DNA of 64,000 nt from an uncultured Sphingomonadaceae bacterium. Lineage in GTDB: Bacteria > Pseudomonadota > Alphaproteobacteria > Sphingomonadales > Sphingomonadaceae. Each line of letters opens with the position of its first letter. Positions within the stretch are counted from its first letter, which is position 1. The position numbers and the translations under genes are program-made. Shown in pieces: positions 47,518 through 56,632 of the stretch. The notes beneath the pieces are model-generated. The model had not been told where the DNA came from. It ran no database searches and was given only the letters and a program-made list of their open reading frames with translations. Location of the stretch: contig CANLSQ010000002.1 of assembly GCA_947493955.1 (NCBI GenBank), positions 310,001 to 374,000 of the forward strand, given 5' to 3'.

Positions 47518-47552
47518 TTGACAGACTCAATATATCGGCACTATACGTGCCA
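47518..47552 (+). promoter_or_regulatory. TonB-receptor promoter with operator O1
   Basis: TTGACA (47518-47523), 18 bp, TATACG (47542-47547) is a candidate promoter. Over its -10 lies O1, CGGCACTATACGTGCCA (47536-47552), GGCAC-N5-GTGCC, a member of the TGGCA-N7-TGCCA family described under findings. Repressor binding here would block polymerase. Confidence 0.7.
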
Positions 47553-47560
47553 ACTAGATA

Positions 47561-47577
47561 TGGCACTTTAGATGCCA
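47561..47577 (+). promoter_or_regulatory. operator O2 of TonB receptor gene
   Basis: TGGCACTTTAGATGCCA (47561-47577) with extended arms TATGGCA/TGCCATA (47559-47579). Its centre is 25 bp from that of O1 and it lies between the promoter and the ribosome site, so two repressor dimers could bind side by side. Confidence 0.7.
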
Positions 47578-47603
47578 TAAGATGATTTTTGGGAGAAGAA
47601 GCC

Positions 47604-50120
47604 ATGAAATTTGCAAAGAAACTGGTGATTGCCGGACTATGCAGCAGTGCAATGACGATGCCTGCAGTCGCACAGGAACGGGATAGTGCGGAAACAGTTG
47701 ACGAAAATGTCATTATCGTGACCGCCACCCGCCGCGCGCAGGATGTGCAGGATATTCCAATTGCCGTGACCGCGGTGGGTTCGGCGCAGCTCGATGCTCA
47801 GGGAGTTGTCGACGTCACCGACCTGGGCAGTGTCGCGCCCAGCTTCAATGTTTCGCAAGCGCAGGCTGCTTCCAATGGTGTTGTGCTGCGCATTCGCGGT
47901 GTTGGCACCACGTCCAACAATATCGGGTTCGAAAGTGCAGTCGGTGTTTTCATTGACGGGGCCTATCAGTCGCGGCCCGGAGTGGCGCTGTCGGAATTTG
48001 TCGATGTGGAGCGTGTCGAAGTGCTTCGCGGACCGCAAGGAACGCTGTTCGGCCGAAACACTTCGGCAGGCGCGCTCAATGTCATCAATCGGCGGCCTGA
48101 TCTGAGTGAATTTGGCGGTTTTGCAAATGCGGGATATGGCAATTTCAACCAGTTTAGCCTGCAAGGCGCGGTCAATCTGCCGGTGGTTGCAGATTCGCTG
48201 GCACTGCGCGTCACGGGGGCCTATCGCGAGCGCGACGGCTTTATCACCGTTCTCGACGGCAATGGCGCAGAGATCGGTGAAACAAACGATGTCGACCGAT
48301 ATCTGGTTCGCGCTCAGTTGGGCTTCGCAACTGATGGCGGCATCGAAGGCCGCCTTATTGCCGACTATTCCAAAGATACAAGTTCCTGCTGCGGAGCAGT
48401 CGAACTGTTGCAGTCTCCGATTGAAACCGCCGGCCTGTTTAATCTGGTCGGGCTGGGGCCACGTGGCGGAATGTCATCGCCAGTTGTGGCAACTGACCCA
48501 TCCGATCAATCAACCGCACAGCAGGCGCTCGACAATCGCATTGTGACATTGAGCCGCGCACCGACTGCCGATGTCGAAAATTGGGGCATTACCGGGGAAA
48601 TCGAGGTCCCCATCGGCAACAATGTCGATCTGATCTACATCGGATCCTATCGTGAATATGAAGCGAATGAGTCCTTTGACTCCGACTTTTCCGCACTCGA
48701 TGTTTTCGAAGTCGTCAATAACACGACCACGATCGACACGATGACGCACGAGCTGCGATTGCAGGGCGATGCGTTCGACGGTCGGCTGGACTGGTTGGTA
48801 GGTGCATTTTACTCGGACGAAGACATTCTCAGCAGCCCGATACTGGCACTCGGACAGGACTATGGTGAACTCGTCGGCGCAACTTTATTTGGCCCGACGG
48901 GCGGCATGTTCGGCGCCAATCCGCTCACGGTACTGTCTGGTGGTTTCGACCCATCGACGACGATCACGAACAATCTGTTCGGCCAGTCCAGCGAGAGTTT
49001 TTCGGTCTTCACCCACAATGTGTTTGCTGTGACCGACCGGCTCGATCTGACCCTTGGTCTCAGATACTCGGATGAAACGAAGGACGGGTTCTTTGCTCAG
49101 CCATCGAATACCAATCCGGTTTGTTCGTCGCTCGCAGCCCGGATTGCTGCTGGCGCGATCCCGCCAAACCTGGCTGGACCGGTCATCGGCCTGGGCTGCT
49201 TTCCGCTCACGGCCCCCGCAGATTTGCCGCAATCGGTGGCCCTGCCGTTGCCGCAGAGCTTCAACTCCAGCTTCAAGGATGACGAGCTGATCTATACGGC
49301 GAAGCTCGGCTATGAATTTGATAATGTAAACCTCTATGCCAGTTACACGCATGGCTACAAGTCTGGTGGCATCAACCTTGATGCAACGGCTGGCGTAAAC
49401 GCATCCAACCCGACCTTTGGCTCCGAAGAAGTGGACGCCTATGAGATCGGCTTGAAGGGCCGGTTCCTCGATGGCGGCATCACTGCGAACCTCGCTGTCT
49501 TCCATCAGGACTTCAGCGATTTTCAGGTTCTGGAGTTCACCGGAACGCAGTTTCAGAGCTTCAACGTGCCCAAGGTGAAGAGTACGGGTATTGAACTGGA
49601 GGCGGTCCTGCGGCCTACCGACGGGCTCACGATCAACACATCATTGGCCTATACCGATGCGCGTTATCCCAATGACTGTGCTCCGGATACGGCGGCGCTG
49701 TCGATCCGCAATCTGTGCGGGTTCAGCCTGACCAATGCGCCCGATATCGTCGCCATTGTGGGAGCGAATTACGATATACCGCTCACCGGTTCGGTCGACC
49801 TGTTCCTCAATGGTCAGATCCGCACAGTCAGCGACAGTCGGACGTCCACACAAGGCCGCTCGGTGCCCACCGCCGCAGCGGCTCTGGGAACGACACCGCT
49901 ACTGCCGTTCGATGTTCAGGACGGTTACACGACAATCAATCTGCGTATCGGTATCAAGCAGGCCGACAGCGGCTGGGCGATCGAGGCTTGGGCGACCAAT
50001 CTCACGAACGAGATTGCGCGCGGCGTTACCTTCAACACTGCGCTCCGCAGCGGATCGCGGTCCGCTTTCATCTCTCAGGAGCCGCGCATGTATGGCGTCA
50101 CTCTTCGAGGCGAGTTCTAG
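47604..50120 (+). CDS. TonB-dependent outer-membrane receptor
   Basis: An 838-residue protein from ATG 47604 (MKFAKKLVIAGL), 8 nt after GGAG. A start 15 bases upstream (TTG) is not needed. A signal peptide ends at AVAQ, then comes a TonB-box-like VIIVTATRR, a plug domain (VEVLRGPQGTLFGRNTSAGALNVI at about 130) and a C-terminal barrel ending in an aromatic residue (RGEF). This is the TBDT type common in sphingomonads for uptake of large or amphipathic substrates. It begins the accessory cluster and is controlled by O1/O2. Confidence 0.95.
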   Translation: MKFAKKLVIAGLCSSAMTMPAVAQERDSAETVDENVIIVTATRRAQDVQDIPIAVTAVGSAQLDAQGVVDVTDLGSVAPSFNVSQAQAASNGVVLRIRGVGTTSNNIGFESAVGVFIDGAYQSRPGVALSEFVDVERVEVLRGPQGTLFGRNTSAGALNVINRRPDLSEFGGFANAGYGNFNQFSLQGAVNLPVVADSLALRVTGAYRERDGFITVLDGNGAEIGETNDVDRYLVRAQLGFATDGGIEGRLIADYSKDTSSCCGAVELLQSPIETAGLFNLVGLGPRGGMSSPVVATDPSDQSTAQQALDNRIVTLSRAPTADVENWGITGEIEVPIGNNVDLIYIGSYREYEANESFDSDFSALDVFEVVNNTTTIDTMTHELRLQGDAFDGRLDWLVGAFYSDEDILSSPILALGQDYGELVGATLFGPTGGMFGANPLTVLSGGFDPSTTITNNLFGQSSESFSVFTHNVFAVTDRLDLTLGLRYSDETKDGFFAQPSNTNPVCSSLAARIAAGAIPPNLAGPVIGLGCFPLTAPADLPQSVALPLPQSFNSSFKDDELIYTAKLGYEFDNVNLYASYTHGYKSGGINLDATAGVNASNPTFGSEEVDAYEIGLKGRFLDGGITANLAVFHQDFSDFQVLEFTGTQFQSFNVPKVKSTGIELEAVLRPTDGLTINTSLAYTDARYPNDCAPDTAALSIRNLCGFSLTNAPDIVAIVGANYDIPLTGSVDLFLNGQIRTVSDSRTSTQGRSVPTAAAALGTTPLLPFDVQDGYTTINLRIGIKQADSGWAIEAWATNLTNEIARGVTFNTALRSGSRSAFISQEPRMYGVTLRGEF

Positions 50121-50151
50121 GTTTTGATCCTTCTCTCCCGTTGGATCACAA

Positions 50152-50189
50152 GAGGCAGGCAGCTTGGGGAGTTGCCTGCCTCATTTTTT
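50152..50189 (+). terminator. rho-independent terminator after TonB receptor gene
   Basis: GAGGCAGGCA (50152-50161), 11-nt loop, TGCCTGCCTC (50173-50182), then ATTTTTT. A perfect 10-bp stem and six-T run make this a strong terminator that isolates the receptor gene from the sulfatase operon. Confidence 0.9.
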
Positions 50190-50313
50190 GGAGGAGAAGG
50201 CTTCCATTGTCTTTGTTCGCCTTACACCGCGGCCGCAAATTCCCTCTTATGGGATGTCAGGGTGGCAAGTTATGATGTAGGAACGGTTTTACTAGGAGGT
50301 TAGAGAGAAGGTT

Positions 50314-51993
50314 ATGAAAAACTGGAAGAAAATAGTCCTGGTCTTTCTGATCACGGTGATTGGCCTTGGCGTGATCGGATATCTCAATCCCACTTCGCTG
50401 ATGCTGGCCTATATCAAGCACTTCACACATCCCGAAGTTGCGGACAATCGTCCGGTTGAATGGGCGCAGGGTCCCAAAACCGCGTCTGCTCCAGCATCAG
50501 AACGTCCACCCAACATCATCTTCATTCTCGCCGATGACCTCGGCATTAATGACATTTCCACCTTTGGTGGCGGGGTTGCAGGTGGCCGCGTCCCTACCCC
50601 CAATATTGACAAGCTCGCTGCAGACGGTGCGATATTCAGCCAGGCCTATGCGGGGAATGCCACCTGTGCACCCTCGCGCGCCATGCTGATGACCGGTCGT
50701 TACCCGACCCGCACCGGCTTTGAGTTTACGCCAACCCCGCCGGGCATGGGCGCAACGATCAGCGCGATCAGTAATCAGATGAATAGCGGCCTGCCGCCTG
50801 TTGAATATAACGAGGCAGCGGACAATGCGGTCGCCTATGAGGACATGGGACTGCCCGGTAGCGAGATCACCATCGCCGAGTTGCTCCAGGAAAAGCGTTA
50901 CCACACGGCACATATTGGCAAATGGCATCTGGGCAGAAATGCTGAAACCAACCCACTCGCTCAGGGCTTTGACGAAAGCCTGTTGATGGCCAGCGGTCTT
51001 TTTTTGGAAGAAGATGATCCCGAAGGTGTTGCGGCCAAGCTTGATTTCGACCCTATCGACCAGTTTCTCTGGGCGGGCATGCAATATGCCGCATCCTTTC
51101 ATAATGACGGTTTTGACGATGCCGACCGCTTTAGACCGGGCGGTTACCTGACCGACTGGTGGACGGACGAATCTCTCAAAGTCATCGAAGCGAACAAGAA
51201 CCGGCCGTTCTTCCTCTATTTGGCCCATTGGGGTGTACACACACCGCTGCAAGCCACAAAGGCCGATTATGAAGCGGTTGGGGATATCAAACCGCATCGG
51301 TTGCGTGTCTACGCCGCCATGGTTCGGTCACTCGATCGCAGCGTTGGCCGGATCATGGAGAAGCTGGAGGAAGAGGGCCTGGCGGACAATACCATCATCG
51401 TCTTTTCGAGCGATAATGGCGGTGCGGGCTATATTGGACTGCCGGAGGTCAATGCGCCCTATCGCGGCTGGAAAATCACGCTTTTTGAAGGCGGCATCCG
51501 GGCACCGATGTTCATCAAATGGCCTGCGCGAATAAAGCCGGGCACACGCGTCGATACGCCCGTGGCACATATTGACGTGATGCCGACACTGGCAGCGGCC
51601 GCCGGTGCGTCACTTCCCGAAGGCGTTGTCATCGACGGCCAAAACATGCTTCCTGCAGCCATGGAGACGGGAACAATCTCTCGGCCAAATGACGCGATAT
51701 TCTGGCAAAGCGGCTATTATCAGGTGGTACGTGCTGGCGACTGGAAATTGCAGGTGAACAGCAAGCAGAAGAAATTCTGGCTCTTCAATCTGGCCGATGA
51801 CCCGACCGAACAGACAAATCTGGCGGCGAAAAACCCCGGTAAGCTCGATGAACTCAAACAATTGCTTGCCGAACACCACAAAGGCCGAAAGCCGGCGCTT
51901 TATGCCTATAGTGTCGAAAGCCCGATTGCGATCGACAAAACCCGGGCGAACAAGATATCATCCGGCGACGAGTATGTTTACTGGCCGAATTAG
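50314..51993 (+). CDS. FGE-dependent sulfatase, membrane-anchored
   Basis: A 559-residue alkaline-phosphatase-fold hydrolase. Residues 7-26 are a membrane anchor or uncleaved signal, so the enzyme faces the periplasm. Metal ligands sit in NIIFILADDLG (Asp74, Asp75). The nucleophile motif is CAPSRAMLMTGRYPTRTG with Cys118, converted to formylglycine in active sulfatases. Further metal ligands include VFSSDNGG. It should remove sulfate from an ester. The family is closer to arylsulfatase A/choline-sulfatase-like enzymes than to phosphonate hydrolases. It starts an operon with DUF1330, DsbA-like and possibly tetR-FGE genes. A half operator TGGCA at 50263 is the only hint of the common motif. Confidence 0.93.
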   Translation: MKNWKKIVLVFLITVIGLGVIGYLNPTSLMLAYIKHFTHPEVADNRPVEWAQGPKTASAPASERPPNIIFILADDLGINDISTFGGGVAGGRVPTPNIDKLAADGAIFSQAYAGNATCAPSRAMLMTGRYPTRTGFEFTPTPPGMGATISAISNQMNSGLPPVEYNEAADNAVAYEDMGLPGSEITIAELLQEKRYHTAHIGKWHLGRNAETNPLAQGFDESLLMASGLFLEEDDPEGVAAKLDFDPIDQFLWAGMQYAASFHNDGFDDADRFRPGGYLTDWWTDESLKVIEANKNRPFFLYLAHWGVHTPLQATKADYEAVGDIKPHRLRVYAAMVRSLDRSVGRIMEKLEEEGLADNTIIVFSSDNGGAGYIGLPEVNAPYRGWKITLFEGGIRAPMFIKWPARIKPGTRVDTPVAHIDVMPTLAAAAGASLPEGVVIDGQNMLPAAMETGTISRPNDAIFWQSGYYQVVRAGDWKLQVNSKQKKFWLFNLADDPTEQTNLAAKNPGKLDELKQLLAEHHKGRKPALYAYSVESPIAIDKTRANKISSGDEYVYWPN

Positions 51994-52002
51994 GAAGACA
52001 CC

Positions 52003-52641
52003 ATGTCGAAAGTGAAAATCATCTGGGTTTCCCTGCTGGCCGTTCTCTATATGATTTTTTGGATCTGGTATGGGGGCAATGGTGAACCTATCTCTCAGGC
52101 CGAAGGCGAGAAAATGCTGGAACGGGTGGAGCAATTGCATGGCGTCAAACTTGAAGACACACCTCCGGGCAGCATGAGCCGAAACTTGAGGGCGATGCTC
52201 CCACTTGACGATGGCAAGGAATTCTATGCGGTTAATCTGGAAACCCGCGCCAAGGGAGCACAGGCCAGGGAGGCCGAAACGCGTTATGGTGAGATTGTTA
52301 TTCCCCTATTGCTCGAGCGCGGCGGCCATCCAGTGTTTATCAGCGAGCGCGCAGGGCTGATGCTGGGCACATATGGCGAGCGGATCGATCGGGTGGCCGT
52401 GGTGCGATACCGTTCCTTGCGGGACCTGCTCGACATGATCGGCGACGAACGGATGGTTGAGGGGAACAAATTCAAGTCCGCATCGTTGGCTCACACGGAG
52501 GTGTTCATCACCCGGCCCACCATCTCCTTTGCCCAGGTTCGATTGATGCTAGGACTGTTCCTGCTGATCCTCGGTTTTGTTGGGTGGAAACTGATCGGCG
52601 GGCGACAGGGCAAAAGGCACGAAGCCGATGCTGGAGCCTGA
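52003..52641 (+). CDS. membrane-anchored DUF1330-like protein
   Basis: A 212-residue protein with a first membrane helix (IIWVSLLAVLYMIFWIWYG) and a second near the C-terminus (VRLMLGLFLLILGFVGW), and a 150-residue domain between them that should lie in the periplasm. The segment VVRYRSLRDLLDMIGDERM and the following Ala-rich helix with THTEVF-like strand resemble DUF1330/EthD ferredoxin-fold proteins, as does the soluble gene product at 56633. I recognise no catalytic residue. It lies 9 bp after the sulfatase gene, and overlaps the DsbA-like gene by 14 bp. Confidence 0.65.
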   Translation: MSKVKIIWVSLLAVLYMIFWIWYGGNGEPISQAEGEKMLERVEQLHGVKLEDTPPGSMSRNLRAMLPLDDGKEFYAVNLETRAKGAQAREAETRYGEIVIPLLLERGGHPVFISERAGLMLGTYGERIDRVAVVRYRSLRDLLDMIGDERMVEGNKFKSASLAHTEVFITRPTISFAQVRLMLGLFLLILGFVGWKLIGGRQGKRHEADAGA

Positions 52642-53971
52642 GAACAATCCCAATCCGCCCATGATGGTCGACCCTCCGGGCTGGCTGCGGTACCTGCTCC
52701 GGCGGCAGTTTGATAAAGTCACTGATCTTCGCAATGTCAACAAACGCCGCGAGAAAGCAGAACGCCGGCGGCAGCGGGGCAATGAACCGCATGTGGTGGA
52801 ATATTTTCACCAGCTGGATGACCCCTATTCGCATTTGACCGCGCAGGTGCTCGCGACCTTTGCTGAACGCTATGATATTGTGATCAAGCCGCATCTGATC
52901 CGGGCATCGGGCGGCAAGAACCAGCCGGAATTGGAAAAACTGGCACAATGGGCGCGGCGCGATGCCGAGCTGATTGCACCCCATTACGGACTGACGTTCC
53001 CGAAAGATGCACCGGTCCAGCCGAGTGTCGGCGATCAAACCACAAGTGCCCTGTCATTGTCCGCCCAATCAGATGAAAAGTTCATCAGCTCTCTGTTCGA
53101 CGAAAGCACGAAGCTTTGGTCTGTAGGTGCCGGGGGTGAATCTGGCGGTTCAACAGCGGGGCCGATTTTGGAAAAGGGCAGTGCGCGGCTCGCCGAACTC
53201 GGTCATTATTCAGGTGCAACATTCCACTATGCAGGAGAATGGTATTGGGGTGTGGACCGGTTATTTCATCTCGAACAGCGGTTGCGCGATCTCGGCGCTT
53301 GCAAGAAACCCGACCTACCTTTCATCTGCCCGCGTCCGGACATTGATGTCAGCGGCGTGGATGCCAGCGGATTGACCCTTGATTTCTACCCCTCACTCAA
53401 TTCGCCTTACACGTCGATCATCTATGACCGCACCATCGCTCTCAAAGACGAATGTGACATCCGGTTCAATCACAAACCCGTATTGCCGATGATCATGCGC
53501 GGGGTTCCGGCCACCCGCGCCAAGGGCATGTACATTATCTTCGATACCAAACGTGAAGGCGAGTTTCTGGGCGTGCCTTTTGGCCCGATGATAACGCCGA
53601 TTGGCGAGCCGACGCGGCAGGCCTATTCGCTGCTCCCCTGGGCCGTGCAGCAGGGCAAGGATGAGGCGCTTATGTCTTCCCTGCTCGCGCATGCCTTTGC
53701 AAAGGGGATTGGGCTTCACACCAGAAAAGGAATGAAACGGGCCGTTGAAGCTGCCGGACTGGACTGGCAGGAGGCGCAGCAATATCTGGGCAGTAATGAC
53801 TGGAAGCCGATGGTTGAACGGCATCAGGGTGAAATGGTTGAAGGTCTCGGCTTGTGGGGTGTCCCGAGCTATCGCCTGTCGGGGCTGGACGGTGAACCGG
53901 ATTTGGCCGTCTGGGGGCAGGACCGGTTGTGGCTGATCGCAGCCGAGATCAGGCGCCGTGCAAAGGGGTAG
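52628..53971 (+). CDS. tandem DsbA-fold (HCCA-isomerase-like) protein
   Basis: A 447-residue protein in which two thioredoxin/DsbA-fold units follow each other: the first from about residue 58 (HVVEYFHQLDDPYSHLTAQV), the second from about 255 (LDFYPSLNSPYTSIIYDR) to the end, with GLWGVPSYRL and WGQDRLWLIAAEI as in kappa-class GST/2-hydroxychromene-2-carboxylate isomerases. No CxxC motif is present, so it is not a thiol oxidase. Such enzymes use glutathione to isomerise or transfer. It is longer than the usual single-domain 200-residue member. It overlaps the upstream gene. Confidence 0.8.
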   Translation: MLEPENNPNPPMMVDPPGWLRYLLRRQFDKVTDLRNVNKRREKAERRRQRGNEPHVVEYFHQLDDPYSHLTAQVLATFAERYDIVIKPHLIRASGGKNQPELEKLAQWARRDAELIAPHYGLTFPKDAPVQPSVGDQTTSALSLSAQSDEKFISSLFDESTKLWSVGAGGESGGSTAGPILEKGSARLAELGHYSGATFHYAGEWYWGVDRLFHLEQRLRDLGACKKPDLPFICPRPDIDVSGVDASGLTLDFYPSLNSPYTSIIYDRTIALKDECDIRFNHKPVLPMIMRGVPATRAKGMYIIFDTKREGEFLGVPFGPMITPIGEPTRQAYSLLPWAVQQGKDEALMSSLLAHAFAKGIGLHTRKGMKRAVEAAGLDWQEAQQYLGSNDWKPMVERHQGEMVEGLGLWGVPSYRLSGLDGEPDLAVWGQDRLWLIAAEIRRRAKG

Positions 53972-53974
53972 TGT

Positions 53975-53995
53975 TTTGGTGCGTTAAATGCCAAA
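53975..53995. promoter_or_regulatory. operator O3 upstream of tetR
   Basis: TTTGG (53975-53979) and CCAAA (53991-53995) flank the 17-bp core TGGTGCGTTAAATGCCA (53977-53993), a variant of the TGGCA-N7-TGCCA motif with a weaker left half. It sits about 30 bp before the TetR ATG, suggesting autoregulation. Confidence 0.55.
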
Positions 53996-54023
53996 GCTTG
54001 AAACAGACTATGCGGAATGAGTA

Positions 54024-54647
54024 ATGGCAAAAAAAAGTGCAGCGATAAGAAAACTGACTCAGGCCAACAAGCCTGACCCCGATGGCCGGCGTCAACGCAG
54101 TCAGGCCAGCCGCGCCAAAATCATTGCCGCCTTCATGGAGCTAATGGAAGCTGGTGATCCCAGTCCCAGTGCGGCACGTGTCGCGAAACGCGCTGGCGTT
54201 GGATTGCGCTCTGTGTTCCGCCACTTTGACGACATGGATTCCATTTATGTGGAGGTTGATCGGCTGCTCGGTGAACAATGGCGGCCCGTGCTGAACAAGC
54301 CCTATAAATCCACCAATTGGCGGGATCAGCTGAACGAGTTGATCAAGCGCCGGGCAGAGGTGAATGAAGATACCGCCCCCTACAGGCTGACCACCATGTT
54401 CGCACGGTTTCATTCTGCTCAGCTTATGAAAAATTATGAGCGGCTGATGAAAATTGAAGCCGATGCGCTGAACGACATTTTGCCGAAATCCGTGCAGAAG
54501 GACAAAAGACGAAGCAGGGCGATTCTGCTGGCGACAAGCTTCGATAGCTGGCGCCTATTCCGGCACGATCAGGGGTTGAGCAACAAGCGGACGATTGAGA
54601 CGATGGCGCAGATTGTAAAAGATATTGTTGCTCATATTGACGAATAG
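54024..54647 (+). CDS. TetR/AcrR-family regulator of the cluster
   Basis: A 207-residue regulator with a basic N-terminus and HTH at about 36-66 (SAARVAKRAGVGLRSVFRHFDDMDSIYVEV). The C-terminal domain is divergent. It is the only DNA-binding gene inside the catabolic cluster, and O3 lies immediately before it. I infer that it represses the O1-O6 sites until a substrate or breakdown product is present. It is followed 3 bp later by the FGE gene. Confidence 0.88.
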   Translation: MAKKSAAIRKLTQANKPDPDGRRQRSQASRAKIIAAFMELMEAGDPSPSAARVAKRAGVGLRSVFRHFDDMDSIYVEVDRLLGEQWRPVLNKPYKSTNWRDQLNELIKRRAEVNEDTAPYRLTTMFARFHSAQLMKNYERLMKIEADALNDILPKSVQKDKRRSRAILLATSFDSWRLFRHDQGLSNKRTIETMAQIVKDIVAHIDE

Positions 54648-54650
54648 ATT

Positions 54651-55565
54651 GTGCGTATCAGGATAGTCGGTCTTTTGTTTTTGTTGCTGTCCGCTTGCGG
54701 GCAGGATGGGACAAATCCGGAAGCGCAGATTTGCACTGACCTCACAGAAAATGAAATGGTCTGGATTCCCGCAGGCAGTTTTACCATGGGCGAAAATCCC
54801 CGCTATCGCGAAGAAGGACCACCCAGAACCATCCATGTGGATGGATTCTGGATAGATGCGCATGAAGTAACCAACGCGCAATTCGCTGCCTTTGTGGAAG
54901 CCACTGGATATAAAACGCTGGCCGAACGGGAACCACCGAAGATGGAAGGTGCACCAGCAGAAATGCAGCGGCCCGGCTCGGCGGTTTTTAACGTGCCGAG
55001 TGACGATGATCCGCGTTGGTGGCACTGGGTTCCGGGTGCCGAGTGGCGGCATCCTTCTGGACCGACTGAAAAAATAGATGGCCAAGAGAAAGTGCCCGTC
55101 GTCCAGATCGCTTATGACGATGCGCTGGCCTATGCCAAATGGGCTGGCAAGGCGCTGCCCAGCGAGGAGCAGTGGGAATATGCGGCTCGCGGCGGTGAAG
55201 CTACGCGCCCAGAACCCAAAGATGCTGCCGGCGCGCCGCAGGCGAACTATTATCAGGGTGTTTTTCCTGCCAGGGATCTGGGTGAGGATGGTTTCACAAC
55301 GCGCGCGCCAGTGGGGTGTTTCCAACCCAATGGTTTCGGGCTCTATGATATGCTTGGCAATGTCTGGGAATGGACAACCAATGATGGATCGCGCGCCGAT
55401 GCGAGTGAGGCTGTGAAGGTGATCAAAGGCGGGTCCTATCTCTGTGCGGCCAACTATTGTGCCCGCTATCGCCCCGCGGCGCGGCAGTTTCAGGAGCGCG
55501 GACTGGGGACAAACCATATCGGGTTTCGGCTGGTCGAAAACGACAAGCCTGCGCCCACAGACTGA
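54651..55565 (+). CDS. formylglycine-generating enzyme (SUMF1/FGE), predicted lipoprotein
   Basis: A 304-residue protein with GTG start at 54651. The N-terminus MRIRIVGLLFLLLSACG is a lipoprotein signal (lipobox LSAC). The FGE-sulfatase domain runs from MVWIPAGSFTMG (about residue 32) to the end. The catalytic pair is present: Cys265 and Cys270 in KGGSYLCAANYCARYR, spaced exactly as in human SUMF1. It would oxidise the CAPSR Cys of the neighbouring sulfatase. Bacterial FGEs are usually cytosolic. The lipoprotein signal suggests a periplasmic, membrane-tethered maturation step. GAACAGTGG-like ribosome sites are weak, and it may be coupled to tetR. Confidence 0.85.
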   Translation: MRIRIVGLLFLLLSACGQDGTNPEAQICTDLTENEMVWIPAGSFTMGENPRYREEGPPRTIHVDGFWIDAHEVTNAQFAAFVEATGYKTLAEREPPKMEGAPAEMQRPGSAVFNVPSDDDPRWWHWVPGAEWRHPSGPTEKIDGQEKVPVVQIAYDDALAYAKWAGKALPSEEQWEYAARGGEATRPEPKDAAGAPQANYYQGVFPARDLGEDGFTTRAPVGCFQPNGFGLYDMLGNVWEWTTNDGSRADASEAVKVIKGGSYLCAANYCARYRPAARQFQERGLGTNHIGFRLVENDKPAPTD

Positions 55566-55571
55566 TTAAAG

Positions 55572-55603
55572 TTGACTGCATATAAGTGGCATATATAGTG
55601 TCA
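55572..55603 (+). promoter_or_regulatory. promoter with operator O4 before dehalogenase gene
   Basis: TTGACT (55572-55577), 16 bp, TATAGT (55594-55599). Over the -10 lies O4, TGGCATATATAGTGTCA (55587-55603). The flank GTGTCAATATAT recurs at O6. Confidence 0.7.
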
Positions 55604-55629
55604 ATATATTTACGATAGGAAACCTCCCA

Positions 55630-56622
55630 ATGAAAATCTTGCGAACCCCCGATGCCCGTTTTGAAAATCTGTCCGGCTATGATTTTGCACCGCATTATTC
55701 GGAAGTGACCGCTGCCAATGGCGCGGCGCTTCGCCTGCATTATCTCGACGAAGGCCCGCGCGATGGAGAGATTATCCTTTGCATGCACGGCCAGCCGTCC
55801 TGGTCCTATCTGTACCGAAAGATGATACCGATTTTGGTCGATGCCGGTTTTCGCGTCATCGCCCCCGACCTGATCGGTTTTGGCAAGTCGGATAAACCCT
55901 CACATATCGATGACTATACCTACCAGAACCATGTGGACTGGATGAACCAGTGGTTTCTGGCGATGGATATCTCAGATGTTACTCTGGTCTGTCAGGATTG
56001 GGGTGGGCTGATTGGCCTGCGCGTCGTGGCAGACAATGTGGACCGTTTTGCCCGGCTTGTTGTCGCCAATACCGGTCTGCCATCGTCCCGGACAGTTACG
56101 CCTGAAATGTCCGAGATGTTAGGTAAACTTTATCCCACCATCCCCGTTCCCAATGCGGCAATGGTTCAGGAGCAATTTGCCAGTGGTTCGCCAACAGCCT
56201 TTCTATACTGGGTAAAATATGCCGCTGAAAGCTCTGAATTTACAGTGCGTGAGGTATTCAACCTTCTTTCCGGTATCACGAACCAGAATATATTAGACGG
56301 CTATGAAGCGCCGCATCCTGATGAGAACCATAGCGCCGGTGCTCGTAAGTTTCCATCTTGTGTTCCCCTGTTGCCGCATCACCAGGCAGACCGCGATGCC
56401 AACGACAAGGCATGGGAAGTTCTGGAGAAATTTGAAAAGCCGGTCCTGACGGCATTTAGCGACGGTGATCCGGTGACAAAAGGTGGTGAAACCCAGTTTC
56501 AGGAGCGTATTCCCGGCGCGAAAGGCGTTGAGCATGTCACGATCAAGGGCGGCGGGCATTTTTTGCAGGAGGATCAGCCTGAACAGCTGTCCGAAACCAT
56601 TATCAACTTTATGAAATCATAG
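55630..56622 (+). CDS. haloalkane dehalogenase homologue (DhlA-type alpha/beta hydrolase)
   Basis: A 330-residue alpha/beta hydrolase similar throughout to DhlA (MKILRTPDARFENL, HYLDEGPRDG, HGQPSWSYLYRKMIP, APDLIGFGKSDKP). The nucleophile is Asp123 in CQDWGG with Trp124, a halide contact in dehalogenases. The acid is probably Asp280 (SDGDPVT), and the base His310 (GGGHFLQED). A Trp in FLYWVKY may be the second halide Trp. The oxyanion loop has Gln where DhlA has Glu. It should displace halide from a halogenated alkane, although hydrolysis of another bond cannot be excluded. Confidence 0.85.
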   Translation: MKILRTPDARFENLSGYDFAPHYSEVTAANGAALRLHYLDEGPRDGEIILCMHGQPSWSYLYRKMIPILVDAGFRVIAPDLIGFGKSDKPSHIDDYTYQNHVDWMNQWFLAMDISDVTLVCQDWGGLIGLRVVADNVDRFARLVVANTGLPSSRTVTPEMSEMLGKLYPTIPVPNAAMVQEQFASGSPTAFLYWVKYAAESSEFTVREVFNLLSGITNQNILDGYEAPHPDENHSAGARKFPSCVPLLPHHQADRDANDKAWEVLEKFEKPVLTAFSDGDPVTKGGETQFQERIPGAKGVEHVTIKGGGHFLQEDQPEQLSETIINFMKS

Positions 56623-56632
56623 GAGCACACCG

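Noticed and set aside
50263-50279. Possible seventh operator before the sulfatase gene
   Set aside because: Only the left half TGGCA is present; the right half matches one base of five.
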